Positions 47,192-59,016 of a stretch of DNA of 64,000 nt are shown piece after piece (the first letter of the stretch is position 1; each line of letters opens with the position of its first letter). Below the pieces are notes generated by a model, which was not told the DNA's origin, did not search any database, and saw only the letters and a list, made by a program, of their open reading frames with translations. The translations under genes were made by a program, and so were the position numbers. The stretch is from Cheilinus undulatus (taxonomy: Eukaryota > Chordata > Actinopteri > Labriformes > Labridae), in NCBI RefSeq assembly GCF_018320785.1, contig NC_054877.1:22364329-22428328 (forward strand). The letters run 5' to 3'.

Positions 47192-50100
47192 CTATGAAGA
47201 ACCGCAGGAGTCCAGAATTTTCTGTATGACATCTACCTTTATGTTGCCTTCCAGAGCTCGACAAAGCTTCCCTACTGTGCAGCCAATACTTCCCTCCTTC
47301 ATTTTCCAACGATCCAGCATCTGGTGCACCATCTCTGGCAGGCCATCACGGTAATAGTCATGCTCAATGGTCTCTATTTCCACAGTGGTCAGACCCAGGC
47401 GCCGCCCGCAGCGCTTCCATCTGTTCCCTATGTTATCCCTCAGCAGGTCAAGATGCTCCTCTGTCACAGCATGGTCCTCTGAGTGACACAAGAGAAACAT
47501 CTGTAAGGGCAAACTGCACTTCAACTCTAATGAGACAGTGTTGAAATACTTCTGTTTTTGACTATTTGAAATCTGTTTTGTTGTTGTTGTTGTTGTCTGC
47601 ACTACTCACCTGATCTGTGAAGAATTTGTACTATGTTTTCAAAGCTCCTGTGAGTTTATAATGATTTTGGCTAACCCAGTGGTGAAAGATGTACATCCAT
47701 CTCTGTGCCTCCTGGTCTTTACAGGTTTATAAGTATTGTCTGATAAAATCAAGCTATGTCATCTTTTTACAGTTGTTTATTGCTGTAATGATTAAATCTA
47801 AAGTTTCTGTGTCAACTTTTCACTTCAGGCTCTTAGGGGGTGTGATTTTCCTCCATGAGAATAAGAACAGAGGACCTATTTCCTCCATTTGTTTTTCATA
47901 TTAGCATCAAATCTAATGATGGACAACATGGCAGTCCAGAAATATATAGTTAAGATATTTTGATTGCCCATAGGCAATAGGGACTGATCTGTCTGTTAAA
48001 ACTTGAAAGAAAACATAGATACCAAAAAAATTACATAGTATTTGGACCAACATTTTTATTTTGTTTAGGTAATTTGAAAGTCTGGCCACCAAGGTGACTG
48101 TCAAAACAAAATCTGGCCCTCATATAAATGTAGTTGATGACCCCTGATATACAGTGCACATATAATAGCTGACAGGTGGATTTCTGTCAAAATAAAATGA
48201 ATCAAACATTTATTTATTCCTGATAAAACTGTTGCAATCATGATCATTTTGGGGTTTATTTGATAGCTGTAGGGATTTAAAGACAAAAGATAGCCTAAAA
48301 ACCACAACATCTCTTTTCCTCCCCCACATTTTCCGAATTTTATAATCTTCTGGGGGCTGGATGGGGAGATTTGTGGGGCCTGATGTGGTCCCTGGGCTGC
48401 CAGTTGATCATTGAAATAGAGGTTTTCAAGCGGCACATGCTCCCATCCATACAACCTCTCTCAGGAAGACCTTGCAAATTTCAGCAAGACAATGCTAAAC
48501 CACATATCACATTAATAAAAAATAAAATGCAGGAACTGGCCTGCCAGCAGTCCAGATCTTTCACCGACAGATAACATTTGGTACATCATACAGAAGGCCC
48601 AGGACTGTTGAGCAGCTAGAACCCTACATCAGACAAGTATGGGACAACATTACGCTCCCAAATCTCCATTAACCGGTCTCCTTACTTTCCAGATGTTTAC
48701 AGACTGTTGTTAAAAGAAGACGTGAAGCTACACAATGGTAAACATGGCCCTGTACCTGCTTTTTTTTTTGCTGCAATTAAATTCAAAATGAGCAAATATT
48801 TTTTATGAAATGGTAAAATGTCTCAATTTCAACATTATGTTACATTATATATATTTTTTGAATTGAGGTTGTACTATTAATACAAAATACTATACAAACT
48901 ATTCATTACCATGCTGTTGTAAATTCATAGAGAACCGAACTGAAAGAACTGTTTTGTGTTACTGTTGGTAGATTGTGAATGAAAACCAAGTCTGAATTGT
49001 AAACTTCTGTAAGGAACTGTTCCCTAATCATAAAGCATGTTAAGCTACTTTCCTCTGTTTGTGGTGCTTTATTTGTCACCAGTGAACCTTTATGTTGCTG
49101 TTTATTTGTGTATTTTTGGGTTCTTAGTAGGGCTGGGTATTACTAAGAACCTCACGATTCAATTCAATTTCAATCTTTAGGTTGCGATTCAATTTGATAT
49201 TGATTCGGTTTTGATTTAAATGCTTTGATGTTGATTCAGTAAGAAGCAGAAATACACAAATGACCTGTTGACAATTTTTAATAATTATTTTCATGCCCAT
49301 ATGAACAAATGTAGTAGGTCACCTCACATTTTTTAGCAATAAAACATCTGAAATAAAAAATTGCACAATAATAACTTACTTGTGCATAAGGAGTACAAAA
49401 GTAAAAAGCATGCCAGTTCTGTATAAACACTGAAAAATTAAAGTGCATGTAAACTTTAATAATATTTCTTTCCACTTGGAAATTGTGATAAACCTCACAT
49501 AACATGGTTATGGTTGGTTGTTGTTTGGTCGAGTGCAGCCTCCGTCCATACAACGCAAATCCCACGCCAGGAGGTGAATTGATTCAGAGGATTCACTGAA
49601 TCGATATTGAATTGAGGGGGGAAATATTGCGATGCATCGATTAATCGATACTTTTACCCACCCCTAGTTCTTAGTGAGTTTTACTTTTACGATCTCTGTG
49701 TGGTGGACTATTTTGGAGAAAAAGAAACCAAGTCACAAACCCAGACTTCAGTGTTAGGCTTCAAACCTAACTGCACCCTGGCCCAGAGTCAAAATGTTAT
49801 TATATTACATGAGAGAATTGATGTTATTTACCATATTTCAGGAGGCCGTCTTTGATACGGAAGATAGCTGAGCCATTTGCAGTTTGAGACGACAAACTAT
49901 GAGTGGAGTCGTAACCTCTGATACTCATCAAGTTGTTGCTCCCGATCTGGATCCCGCTGGCATTATGAATGTAAAGAGATCCTGGAAAAAGGACAAAGCA
50001 GATACATTAAACACTGCCTCTCTTGTACTTTTAGAGAAACAACTAGTGACATCTTGGATAGCTACAATGGCAAGTTTCTTAACAGTGCTGTGTTGAAAAG

Positions 50101-53100
50101 ACAAATTTAAACGTGCCTTGATCTTGTACCGAACCGCCCTTGCAAGGTGCTAGAAGACGGCCAGGCATGGCGTCAGGAGCAGAAGTATCAGACACTGGAT
50201 AAGCTGGCCAGGACTGCTGACGGTCATAGTGGGAGTTGGGATGTTGCTGGTTATACTGTGGTAGACAGGAGGTGCTGGCAGACATTGGCAGGTGTGATGA
50301 AGCAGGTATGGAAGAGCTCATGGACTCATAGAGACCAGCAGTCGGGTGGTACCAGGCTTCCTCCTGGCTTGTGGGTTGCACTGGCTCAGCTTTGGTCCAG
50401 GACTGGACTGAGGACGCATAAGATGGTCTGTCTGGTTCTGGTTGCCTTATTGCGTGATCAGGAGTAGTGAAGTGATTTTGCAGAAAAGGATTTGAATTTT
50501 TTTGATGATGGCCGTTTGCAGCGTCAGGCTGGTTCTCACAGTTATAGCTACCATATTTGTGGTACTGTAGCTCCCGATCTAACTTCTCCTCCAGAGCTGA
50601 AGGGGTGCAAACTACCTTTGCATCTGCCTGGAGAGACCCGACACATGGATCATACTGGGTGCCATGCAGATCCTCGATACTGGCTTCAACTGGCACAGAA
50701 GCACCTCTTTCTGAACTCAGCAAAGGAGCAGGGCAATCTGCAAAAAGAAAACAAGGCAATAAAACTACCTTTGTTCTAACTGTTTATCTAATTTTTCTAG
50801 GAATTTAGAAAAGGTAACTAAAGCCAAAATGCCATGCAGTGTAAAGAGTATCAAGGCTGTTGAGATTATAAACAATGCTCACCTGCAGACAAACATTCAT
50901 AGGTCATTGATAGAGATTTCATTTTCTCAACAAGGTCATCTGGACCTTCATATGATTCCTAGATGAAAATGACAATTTTAACAGGGTATAGCCAACACCT
51001 TCTAATTTTTTCTATCATAGTTTAGCTTCAAATCAGCTGTTAAGCATCTTTACTGTGGATGCAAGCCTATAGCTCAGTTCTACTCTATACGACAAAGATT
51101 TACAGAAAATATAATCCTGCAATTTCCTTCACAACTGTACAGTTTTAAATGACTCTTATTGCACATATTTTGTATCATACTGCCCATCTGTTTTGTTTTT
51201 CCCCGGCTAATTCTATCCTATAAACCCCTGTTGCCTTACTTTCTGCTTTTCTCAAGTTAGAATCCATATATGTATGAATGCACTTATCAATAAGCTTGGT
51301 TCTGCTTCTGATCACAAGTCCTACAGAAAACATACTTACCTTCAGCTCAAGTAAATCTTCCTCTACATGTGGTTCAAGCTTCTGCGTGTAGAAAGGAAGG
51401 AAGAGGTTGTAGGCCTCTGCAAGACAAAAAGAAATGGAGGTGAGGGTGAGAAAAAAAAATGAGATAAAGAGAAATTTAAGCGAGACAGAAAACACAGTAC
51501 ACCATTATAAACAACTTACATTGACCAAAGTGCTGGACATTGGGGGGAGACATTAAAATTTAGATTAAGTTACAATAAAAGACCTACAAACATAATAATA
51601 CTCAAACAAAATGAAATACAGTCGGCCACTAGATCAAACTAAGAGCAAAGATAAGAAAATAAAAGTATAATACAAAAGAAGAGAACAGAAAAAGCACTTC
51701 ATATTTGATTATACAGTTCCTATATTTCAGACAACATACAGAGCTTTGAGTAAGTAGTTGCCACATTCCTAATTTCTTGTTTCTTTGCATATTTGTCACA
51801 CTTATTTTTTTCAGATCATTAAATAAATTTTAATATCAGACAAAGACAAACTGAATAAATTAAGATGTTTAAATGATGATTTCATTTATTAAGTGAAAAA
51901 AGCTATCCAAACCTATCTGGCCATATGTGAAAAAGTATTTGTCCCCTGAGCCTCACAACTGGTTTTGCCACCCTTGGCAGCAACAGCTCCAACAAAGCAT
52001 TTGCAATAGCTGTTAATGAGTCATTCACATCACTGTGGAGGAATTTTGGACCACTGTTGTTTGCAGAATTGTTTTAACTCAGGCACACTGGAGGGTTTTC
52101 CAGCATGAACAGCCAGTTGAAGGTCATGCCACAGAGTCTCAATCAGATTAAAGTCCAGACTTTGACAAGGCCACTCCAAAACCTACATTTAGTTTTTAAG
52201 TTTTTAAGCCATTCAGAGGTGGACTTGCTGGTATGTTTCTGGTTGTTATCCTTCTGCATAACCCAAGTGTGCTTGAGCTTGAAGGCATGAACTGATGGCT
52301 GGACATTCTCCTTCAGGATTTTTTAGTAGTAACAGAGAGCCTAATTTATGCTTCCATCAATCATAGTAAGTGTTCCAGGTCCTGAAGCAGCAAAGCAGCC
52401 CCAGACAATCACTCTACCACCACCATGGTTGACTGTTGGGATGATTTTCTTTTCATGAAATGCTGTGTCATTTAACTGGCCTCTCACCTTTCAGAAAGTT
52501 CAACTCGTCAGTCCACAGAATGTTTTCCCAAAAGTCTTACAGATCATCAAGATGTTTTTTGTCAAATGTGCAACAAGCCTTTGTGTTCTTTTTGGTCAGC
52601 AGTGGTTTTGGCCTTTGAACTCCCCCATGGATGCTATTTTTGCCCAGTCTTTTTCTTATTGCTGAATCATGAACAGTGACAACTGAATCAAGTGAGGCCT
52701 GCAGGTCGTCAGATGTTCTGGGTTCTTTTGTGACCTCCTGGATGAGTCGTTGATGCACTCTTGGAATAATTTTGTAGGCCTGCCACTCCTAGTAAGGTTC
52801 ACCACTGTTCCAGGTTTTCTCCATTTGAGGATAATGGCTTGCACCCTGCTCCACCCTGCTGGAGTTACAAAGCCTCGGAGATGTCAATGACTTTGTTACT
52901 CATCTTTTCTTCAATTACTTTAAATGGCGGCATGATATGTTGCTTTTGAGATCTTTTAGCTTACTTTTCTTTGTCACACAGGTTCTATTTTAAGTGATTT
53001 CTTGATTCAACAGGTCTTGCAAGAATCAGGCCTGAGAGTGGTTGGTGAAAATGAACTCAGCTTTCCAAAAATTCTGGTAAATTCCAGTTAAATCATGATT

Positions 53101-56059
53101 TAACAAGAGAAGAATTTTTTTTTACATAAGGCCAGGTAGGTTTGGATACCTTTTTCTCCTTGATAAATGAAATCATCATTTAAAAACTGCATTTTATATT
53201 TACTCAGATGATCTTTGTCTAATACTAAGATTTGTTTCATGATCTGAACCAATTCACAAATATGCAAAAATTAAGAAATCAAGAAGTGGGCAATTACTTT
53301 ACTTTACATACAAAAGAGAATAATTTTATTAACTCAACTGATAATCTCTTTTTTGTGATTAAACTGCACTGGGCTGTGGTTGATAATGATAACAACACAA
53401 ATAAGAAAAGAAAAAATGCACCTTTAAATGTTGGTCGTTGCGCTGGATTGTGATCCCAGCACCTCTTCATGAGCTCAATAATCTCTGCAGGTGTGTCAAC
53501 AGGAATGAGGTCCTCTGCTGGTCGATCACCCTTTCGGACACACTGGATCATTTGATCTTCACTCCTTGCATCTAGAATAAGAAAAAAAACACTTTATTTG
53601 ATTATCTATACTGGGTTTAACTGATAATATAACAATTAAGATGCTAAATCAGCATCAAAGTTTACTTATCAATCGACAAAATGTATCATACTCACTGGCG
53701 TATGGCTCCTCTCCTGTGAGGATGACCCAAACCACAATTGCAAAGCTGTAAACGTCAGACTTCTCGGTGGACAGTGTATGTATACTCTCCAGGTGCTCAG
53801 GAGCCATGTAGCTCAGTGTGCCGGCACCCCTTGCCCCGGATGAAAGCCCCATACGACTCTTCCTGCGAGACTCCTCCCTGGTGAGTTTGCTCCATGTCTG
53901 ACAGGTGGCCAGGCCCAGATCTGCAATCTGGAAAACATAAAGTTCAATATACAGCTGTTAAATGCATTATTGTGGCAGAATCTTGAACGTGTCCTGGTTT
54001 CATCTGTACCTTGATGTGAAAATCCTTGTCCACTAAAATATTTTCAGGCTTGATGTCTTTGTGTACGACGTGTCTTTCTGTGAGGTAAACCATCGCCTCC
54101 AAAATCTCCAAGATGATTCTCCCCTTTATCGATACTGGAACGGAAACCTAGGGATGGGGAGAATTTAGAGTCTATATGGCTAAAAAATGGTTTTAAAACT
54201 CATAATATGAATTGTAAAAGGTTAAAAAGAATAAGAGACAACTACTAAGACTACAGAAATACAGGTTTTAGCCCTCTTACCTTCTCTAGCATGACCAGCA
54301 GGTTACCTCTGGGGATGAGCTCCATAACTAGAGAGCAGTCTCTATCCTCCATGATCACACCCAGCAGCTTCACCACACGCTCATGGTTCAGGCTTGCCAT
54401 GATGTTCCCCTCCTCCAGCAGTGATCTTTTATTCTCCCTGGAAAGCAGAGCAAAAAGTGTGAGATTTTTACCTCAATTTTATTGTCCCTGAAGGGAAATG
54501 TGATTTGCAGCCAGGCAAAACCATAAAACATAGAGGACGTAGGTACAGAGACGCTTGAAGTTAAAAGAAAAATAAATATCCATAAATACAAATATACAAG
54601 GTAAAATGAGAGACGGTGCTCATTTAGGGCCTTTGATGGTGCTAACATAGAGCCTTCACTATTAGAGATGGGATTTATGGCTCTTTGAAGGGAGCTTTTA
54701 TTTTTTGAAGAAGTTAGCCAGGGGGTAACTCATATTATCTGGGAAATAATCACTGGAAGGGATGATAGGGGACAATTTGGCTCAGAATCATTCAAACATA
54801 GACATCCCACATGTTTTTGTCTTGTAAAAGGAATGAGACAAATCAGGCCATTTCTCATGCCACTGATTTTACAGGCAACCTTAACAATGCTTTCCTTTTT
54901 CTTTTTTTTTTTTTACATCCGTAGAAAATTTTCTAGTGCACAGGAACAACATCCTGTTAAGTCTTTGAACAAACTCAAAGAGACTACTTCTTAATGCAAT
55001 ATGTAAATACATGTTGGAAGCAGTTCACATATCAGCCACAATATGACTGAGCAACGACTGAAACAGTGTCCTTATTGGGGCGCATATGGTCTAGTGATTA
55101 GGTCGTAACCCAGGTATGGAAGCTAGTCTTCCAAGCGGACAGTGCAGGTTTGGCTCAGACCTGTGGCTCCTATCCTTTTTGAATAAAACCAAACAAGCCC
55201 CCAAAAACACATCTTTAAAAGAAACAGTGCTCTTATGAATGCCGGCCAAAATTCCAAGCTTGTGTTGCCTTTACAATCATCCAGACAAACTGTATCATAG
55301 AAATGTTATATAAAGATATTTGCTTGTAATGAATTACAGACCCTAAGCTTACTTGGAGGTTTATAGAATACTTTTATAATAGATCAGCAACCAGTTTTCT
55401 ATACCAGATAAGTCAGAGTTTAGATACAATTTCGTCCTTTGAAATAAAAGCTGTAAATTCCCATGCTAACACCACAATAAAGGGTCAACAGAGAAAGCAA
55501 AGGGATCTAAGAGTACAAAGGTAACGACAGAGAAGATATCTGATCTAAAACAAACGGGGGCCATACGAACATCCGTTTTTCACGCATCTCTTTCTAGTAA
55601 GTAGTGAAAAAGGAAGTATGAAGAAATCAGATCATGCCTTTTCAAAAGGAAAAGCCTGAAATGGGCTCACAAACAAAGCTTATAAATAACTTTACAAAGG
55701 AAAAATTCTGTTGTCTGTATCATATAATATTGTGCAGTTAATGTACTTTGTATTAGCTGCCAGGAAGGGAAAAAAACACTAGTCTGAGTTGTGCAGACAG
55801 CCTGGATGGTAATGTCCTGCTGAGGGCACATGACTGTAGTTAGCATTTAGGGGAATACCCAGCTCACAACAGCAAAACCAGATTCACTCATTACTTACTC
55901 GCTACGAAGAGGGCCAGTGTACATAGTCTTCAACACCACTTGCCCGAGGGTTACGTGGTAGCACAGGTAAACTTCTCCAAATCCTCCATAGGCCAGGGGC
56001 TCTTTTTTAATGAGATCAGTCGATCTCATTTGTAGTGAGGAGTGTGGCGCGGTGGCCAT
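47192..56059 (-). CDS. ripk1: Receptor-interacting serine/threonine kinase 1, complete, ten coding exons
   Basis: RIPK1 is the cytosolic kinase and scaffold of TNF-receptor, TLR3 and death signalling (NF-kB, apoptosis, necroptosis). Exons, 5' to 3': 56059-55899, 54437-54281, 54147-54010, 53927-53696, 53571-53422, 51416-51340, 50958-50883, 50737-50117 (or 50135), 49981-49832, 47478-47192, giving 682 (or 676) residues. Kinase: GGFGEVYL loop, K44, the V-V-H-K-D catalytic loop (HKD, D137), DLG (D155), [14 protein letters not shown]. The intermediate region keeps the RIPK1-specific YHKYGS. The RHIM core is IQIG (548-551) in [11 protein letters not shown], and the death domain occupies 588-682 ([16 protein letters not shown]). 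All four parts align with human RIPK1 in order. The ATG at 56059 lies just after an acceptor (aaaacag); the frame upstream is open but probably intronic. The donor of exon 8 is ambiguous. Confidence 0.95.
48440..48850 (+). mobile_element. 3' part of a Tc1/mariner-type transposase relic
   Basis: The frame at 48371-48574 includes [20 protein letters not shown], the conserved middle of a DDE transposase. The later DNA (gttgagcagctagaacccta, then gtttacagactgttgttaaa) is typical of the fish family whose ends lie at 2215 and 14785. It is broken and lies in the last ripk1 intron. Confidence 0.6.
49128..49666. mobile_element. hAT non-autonomous element with perfect 8-base target duplication
   Basis: The direct repeat gttcttag flanks both ends (49120-49127 and 49667-49674). 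The ends are TAGGGCTGGGTAT and, inverted, TAGGGGTGGGTAA. Just inside are ATTCAATT/TCGATT words. No transposase is present. It lies in the last ripk1 intron; a truncated relative is at 3166. Confidence 0.88.
51751..53300 (-). mobile_element. Tc1-like transposon with long terminal repeats, decayed
   Basis: Long inverted ends of about 200 bases (51751-51965 against 53100-53300) share aaatgatgatttcatttat and tatccaaacctacctggcc. The minus strand encodes a Tc1 transposase with its paired DNA-binding helices ([19 protein letters not shown], then [20 protein letters not shown]) and later catalytic-domain pieces, but it is broken by stops and shifts. It lies in ripk1 intron 5 and reads in the same direction as the gene. 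Confidence 0.85.
54438..55070. other. ripk1 intron 1 (3' half), nothing recognised
   Basis: There is a C/T-rich run at 54890-54916 (minus-strand purine). No exon or TIR could be supported. Confidence 0.4.
55077..55215 (+). mobile_element. tRNA-derived SINE
   Basis: The start ggggcgcatatggtctagtg is an A-box-like head. The text then diverges from the copies at 36343 and 37110 but ends similarly (caagcccccaaaaacacatc). It lies in ripk1 intron 1. Confidence 0.55.
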
Positions 56060-56343
56060 CCCTGTTTTACGATAAAACAGCTGAACAATACACACATCCA
56101 CCCACAAAAACACAAGACGAAAACTGACAAAATGCGCTAATACTATTGATGAACTAAGTATCCAAACGTTTATGTAACAGGCTAGGAGGGTAAGATAGCT
56201 AAATAGCATCCATATTCTTAAATTTAGGCAACTTGACAAACTCAGCCCTCGAAATGTAGACCCCTCTGTTTAAGCAGAAAACTTTAAAGACTGAATTCAC
56301 TTCCACAATTAGAAACGGAGGTAAACTGAAGTAAAGTTGTTAC

Positions 56344-56510
56344 CTGAAGCTCCCGTGCGATCCAAATACGACACTTTGTTTGTAGTTCCGGTATTTCTGC
56401 GACGTTTTGCTTGGACAAAGTGAAACTAGACTGAGGGAAAACTACAACCAGTCCTACAAGTCGATAACAGATAAGGTTGAGAGGAAACGTCATGTAAAAC
56501 TTGTGTCCGA
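56344..56510 (-). other. ripk1: Probable non-coding first exon of ripk1
   Basis: The minus strand has a good donor at 56344/56343 (gagcttcag/gtaaca). The coding exon at 56059 is preceded by an acceptor. Human RIPK1 also begins with a non-coding exon. The 5' limit is guessed from the TATA-like box at 56533-56539. Confidence 0.5.
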
Positions 56511-56553
56511 AAAGGTCTGAAAATACGACCCATATATAAAAAAAGTGAAACTA
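56417..56553 (-). promoter_or_regulatory. ripk1 promoter with TATA-like box and two ISRE-like sites
   Basis: On the minus strand, AGTTTCACTTTT (complement of 56542-56552) lies just before a TATATA-like box (56533-56539). A second AGTTTCACTTTG is at 56417-56427. Both approach the interferon-response consensus AGTTTCNNTTTC. They would put ripk1 under IRF/STAT control, which fits its immune role. These are motif matches only. Confidence 0.4.
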
Positions 56554-56929
56554 ATGTTATGATATAATGTGGTTTTCCTCCTATGATCACTCTAAATAAG
56601 TTTGGAAGACACAAAACTCAACTCAGGTAAAGACCACTGTCCAGAAATAGACTAAGACGTTGCCGCCATCTACTGGTCAAAGTAGTCATCGCAGACCAAT
56701 CAACTTTGCTTCACTTTTTTTAGTTAAGCTTTTTAAGATGCATACATGGTGCTGTATAGCTGTTTTATTCCCCTCAACCTCGCGATATCAGCAATATGAA
56801 AACAGCATCTCTACCGTAGACCTAACACATAAACTAAAAAGAGGAGGGAGTTTGCAGTTGTAGTTATTAATCAAACTTAGTAAAAATAACCATAATGTCT
56901 ATCAGTAAAATGTAAATATACTTTATTTA

Positions 56930-57350
56930 CATAGCACTTTACAACTCCCCACAGGTGCTTTCAAAATCCAATAGCATTAATAACACAGGAAAAACAAGCT
57001 CAATAGAAAAATAAAAGCATTAATGATTAAGTTAAAATCTTAGATACGACAGGTCAAGGCAATATAGAGCTTTAAAACAAACGTTAACATTTTTAAATAA
57101 ATTCTGAAATGGAAAAGAGCATGGGAGTAATGTGCTCTTGTCTTGTTGTGTTGGTTAAAATACATGTAGCTGCATTTTGCCCAAGCTGTAGGCATTTTAT
57201 TGAAGAGTGGAAGAAGCCAACAAAAAAAGCATTGCAGTAATCCAGTTTGGAATTTATTAAGATGTGCATAGCTTTCTTGAGGCTGTGATGACTCAGAAAA
57301 GGCTTGCATTTGGCAAGAAGACAAAATTGATAAAGCTCACCTTAAGTACG
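56930..57350 (-). mobile_element. Decayed retroelement 3' part
   Basis: The text tttatttacatagcacttta and, further on, gcattgcagtaatccagttt are typical of a common fish LINE-related 3' repeat read on the minus strand. No coding domain remains. The family was not resolved. Confidence 0.45.
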
Positions 57351-58790
57351 TTATTAATTTGTTTTTCAAATCTTAGGTGGTAAAGATAACTCCCAGATTT
57401 CTGACAGTTTGACTGAACCTAAAGGACAAGGCGCTAAAGCCAGACATCACAGCATCCCCAAACACACTGTACACTGTAAAGCCAAACAAGATAAAAATAC
57501 TCAAAATGTGTGTCAAAGCTGGTTAAGTAAAAGATGAGTACTTTGTTGATTACTTAGCTATGGAAATATTTTTAGAAGTAATTTAAATTCAAATACACAA
57601 TTTACATGTTTCTCATTGACTGCAATTTCCTTTATGTCTTCCACATCATAAATAGAAAAAAAGGTTAACTGAGCAGTGTTTTTTTTCTGTGAGGCTGTAG
57701 TGGGAAACCACCTGAAGTGCTGTCACTGACAGTGTGGGAACTGTATGGTAGAGATTGGCCTTCATTGCAGGCGACATATCTGTCAGCAAGTTTCCGGGTT
57801 TCCAGTTTCTCACAATCTTTTCTACTATCAGCATTAATTGTCTGAAATCCATACCATACATTTCTGACTGAAATTTTAACACTGAATAAAACTGATTGAT
57901 GATCTTTAAAGACTAAAAATCAATCATAAAAGTGCAACAGTAATCTTTTCATGTTTTCATGCTTTCTTCCTCCAGCAGTAGTACAAGATGCCATTAAAGC
58001 TACTCCTGCTGTAGAACAGCAAATCACTATGAAGTAGAACCATCAGGTGCCTGTAGTGTGAATGTGCTGATCATGTGGGGCATGGGAAGCAGCAGAACTT
58101 CCTGTTAATGTTTTCATTCTGATGAGTGTCAGTAAGGAACATTATAATGGCTCTGCAGCAGCAATATAAGGCCAAAAAAACATCCATTAATGTTAGTTGC
58201 CTTGCAGCATCATGCTGTTTTTCAGTCTAGATTCCTGACTTTAGGATGGAAGAGATTTTTGGGAGGGAGGTGTAAAGCATAAAGCTTATGTCTCTATTAG
58301 CAGTGCTACTGCATGGCTTCCTATTGGTTGGAACTGTCCCTCAGGTTAGGGTGGTGTCTTGACATTTAAGTCAGTGGTGTCAAATCCCAAATTGTGCTCT
58401 GATAATGGACACGGTATTGAATTTCAGGTGCTTCTTTAACAGAGTGCAAATCTACAGTCTTTTCTCCACATGATAGAAGTGTGCATGGATGCTACTTTAA
58501 AGATGCAAAGAACGTTTATATGACCACGAACCTCAAACTTTTGACGAAAAAAGTCTATCCCCACCCTTTCACAATATATGATTAAATATATCTTCATGAT
58601 GGTAAATTTCAGTTCAGTATTTCCACGTTTGCTAGATTAGTTTTCCTTTGATTTGTTGACATTTCAAACTTTATTTTGTAGGAGTAGCCTATTTCCTGGC
58701 AGCGGATGAGTGTGTGGTATAAAGTAAACTATTAATATATTGTGAGGAAAAAGTCAGATTGACGCAACACATGCCTAACCTATTCAAAGG
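57351..58790. other. Intergenic DNA between ripk1 and dusp22
   Basis: A minus-strand frame at 57646-57882 includes the exon-like phrase NWKPGNLLTDMSPAMKANLY, but no family was recognised. Nothing else could be supported. Confidence 0.4.
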
Positions 58791-58794
58791 CATT

Positions 58795-59016
58795 TTCCCT
58801 GAGCTCAACACGTAGCGAATCAGCAAACTTCATTTCCCAGCATTCAACGCCTGCAGCTAGGGCAGCGGTGCTCGGCTCGCTTGGACGCGGAGCTGCTGCA
58901 TTTGCGCCCCTACAGCGGGTTTGGGAAGCCGTGGAGCCGCTGGATAAGCGTTTTCCAACAACGAGGGAACACGTTATAGCGTTTCTTTAACCGTTTTTCC
59001 TCAGACGTTTTCCAGC
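58795..59016 (+). promoter_or_regulatory. dusp22 promoter and 5' UTR, CpG-rich
   Basis: This is a local rise in G/C and CpG (for example cggctcgcttggacgcggag at 58873) directly before the start codon, as in CpG-type vertebrate promoters. No TATA box is evident. The transcription start is not fixed. Confidence 0.55.

Noticed and set aside
50147-50808. Several plus-strand open frames of 83-106 codons
   Set aside because: They are antisense shadows of ripk1 exon 8, which has clear coding support on the minus strand.
55895-56239. Longer ripk1 start (an ATG at 56239 in frame with the kinase)
   Set aside because: The added residues look hydrophobic and random, and an acceptor (aaaacag) lies directly before the ATG at 56059, so the upstream part is probably intron.
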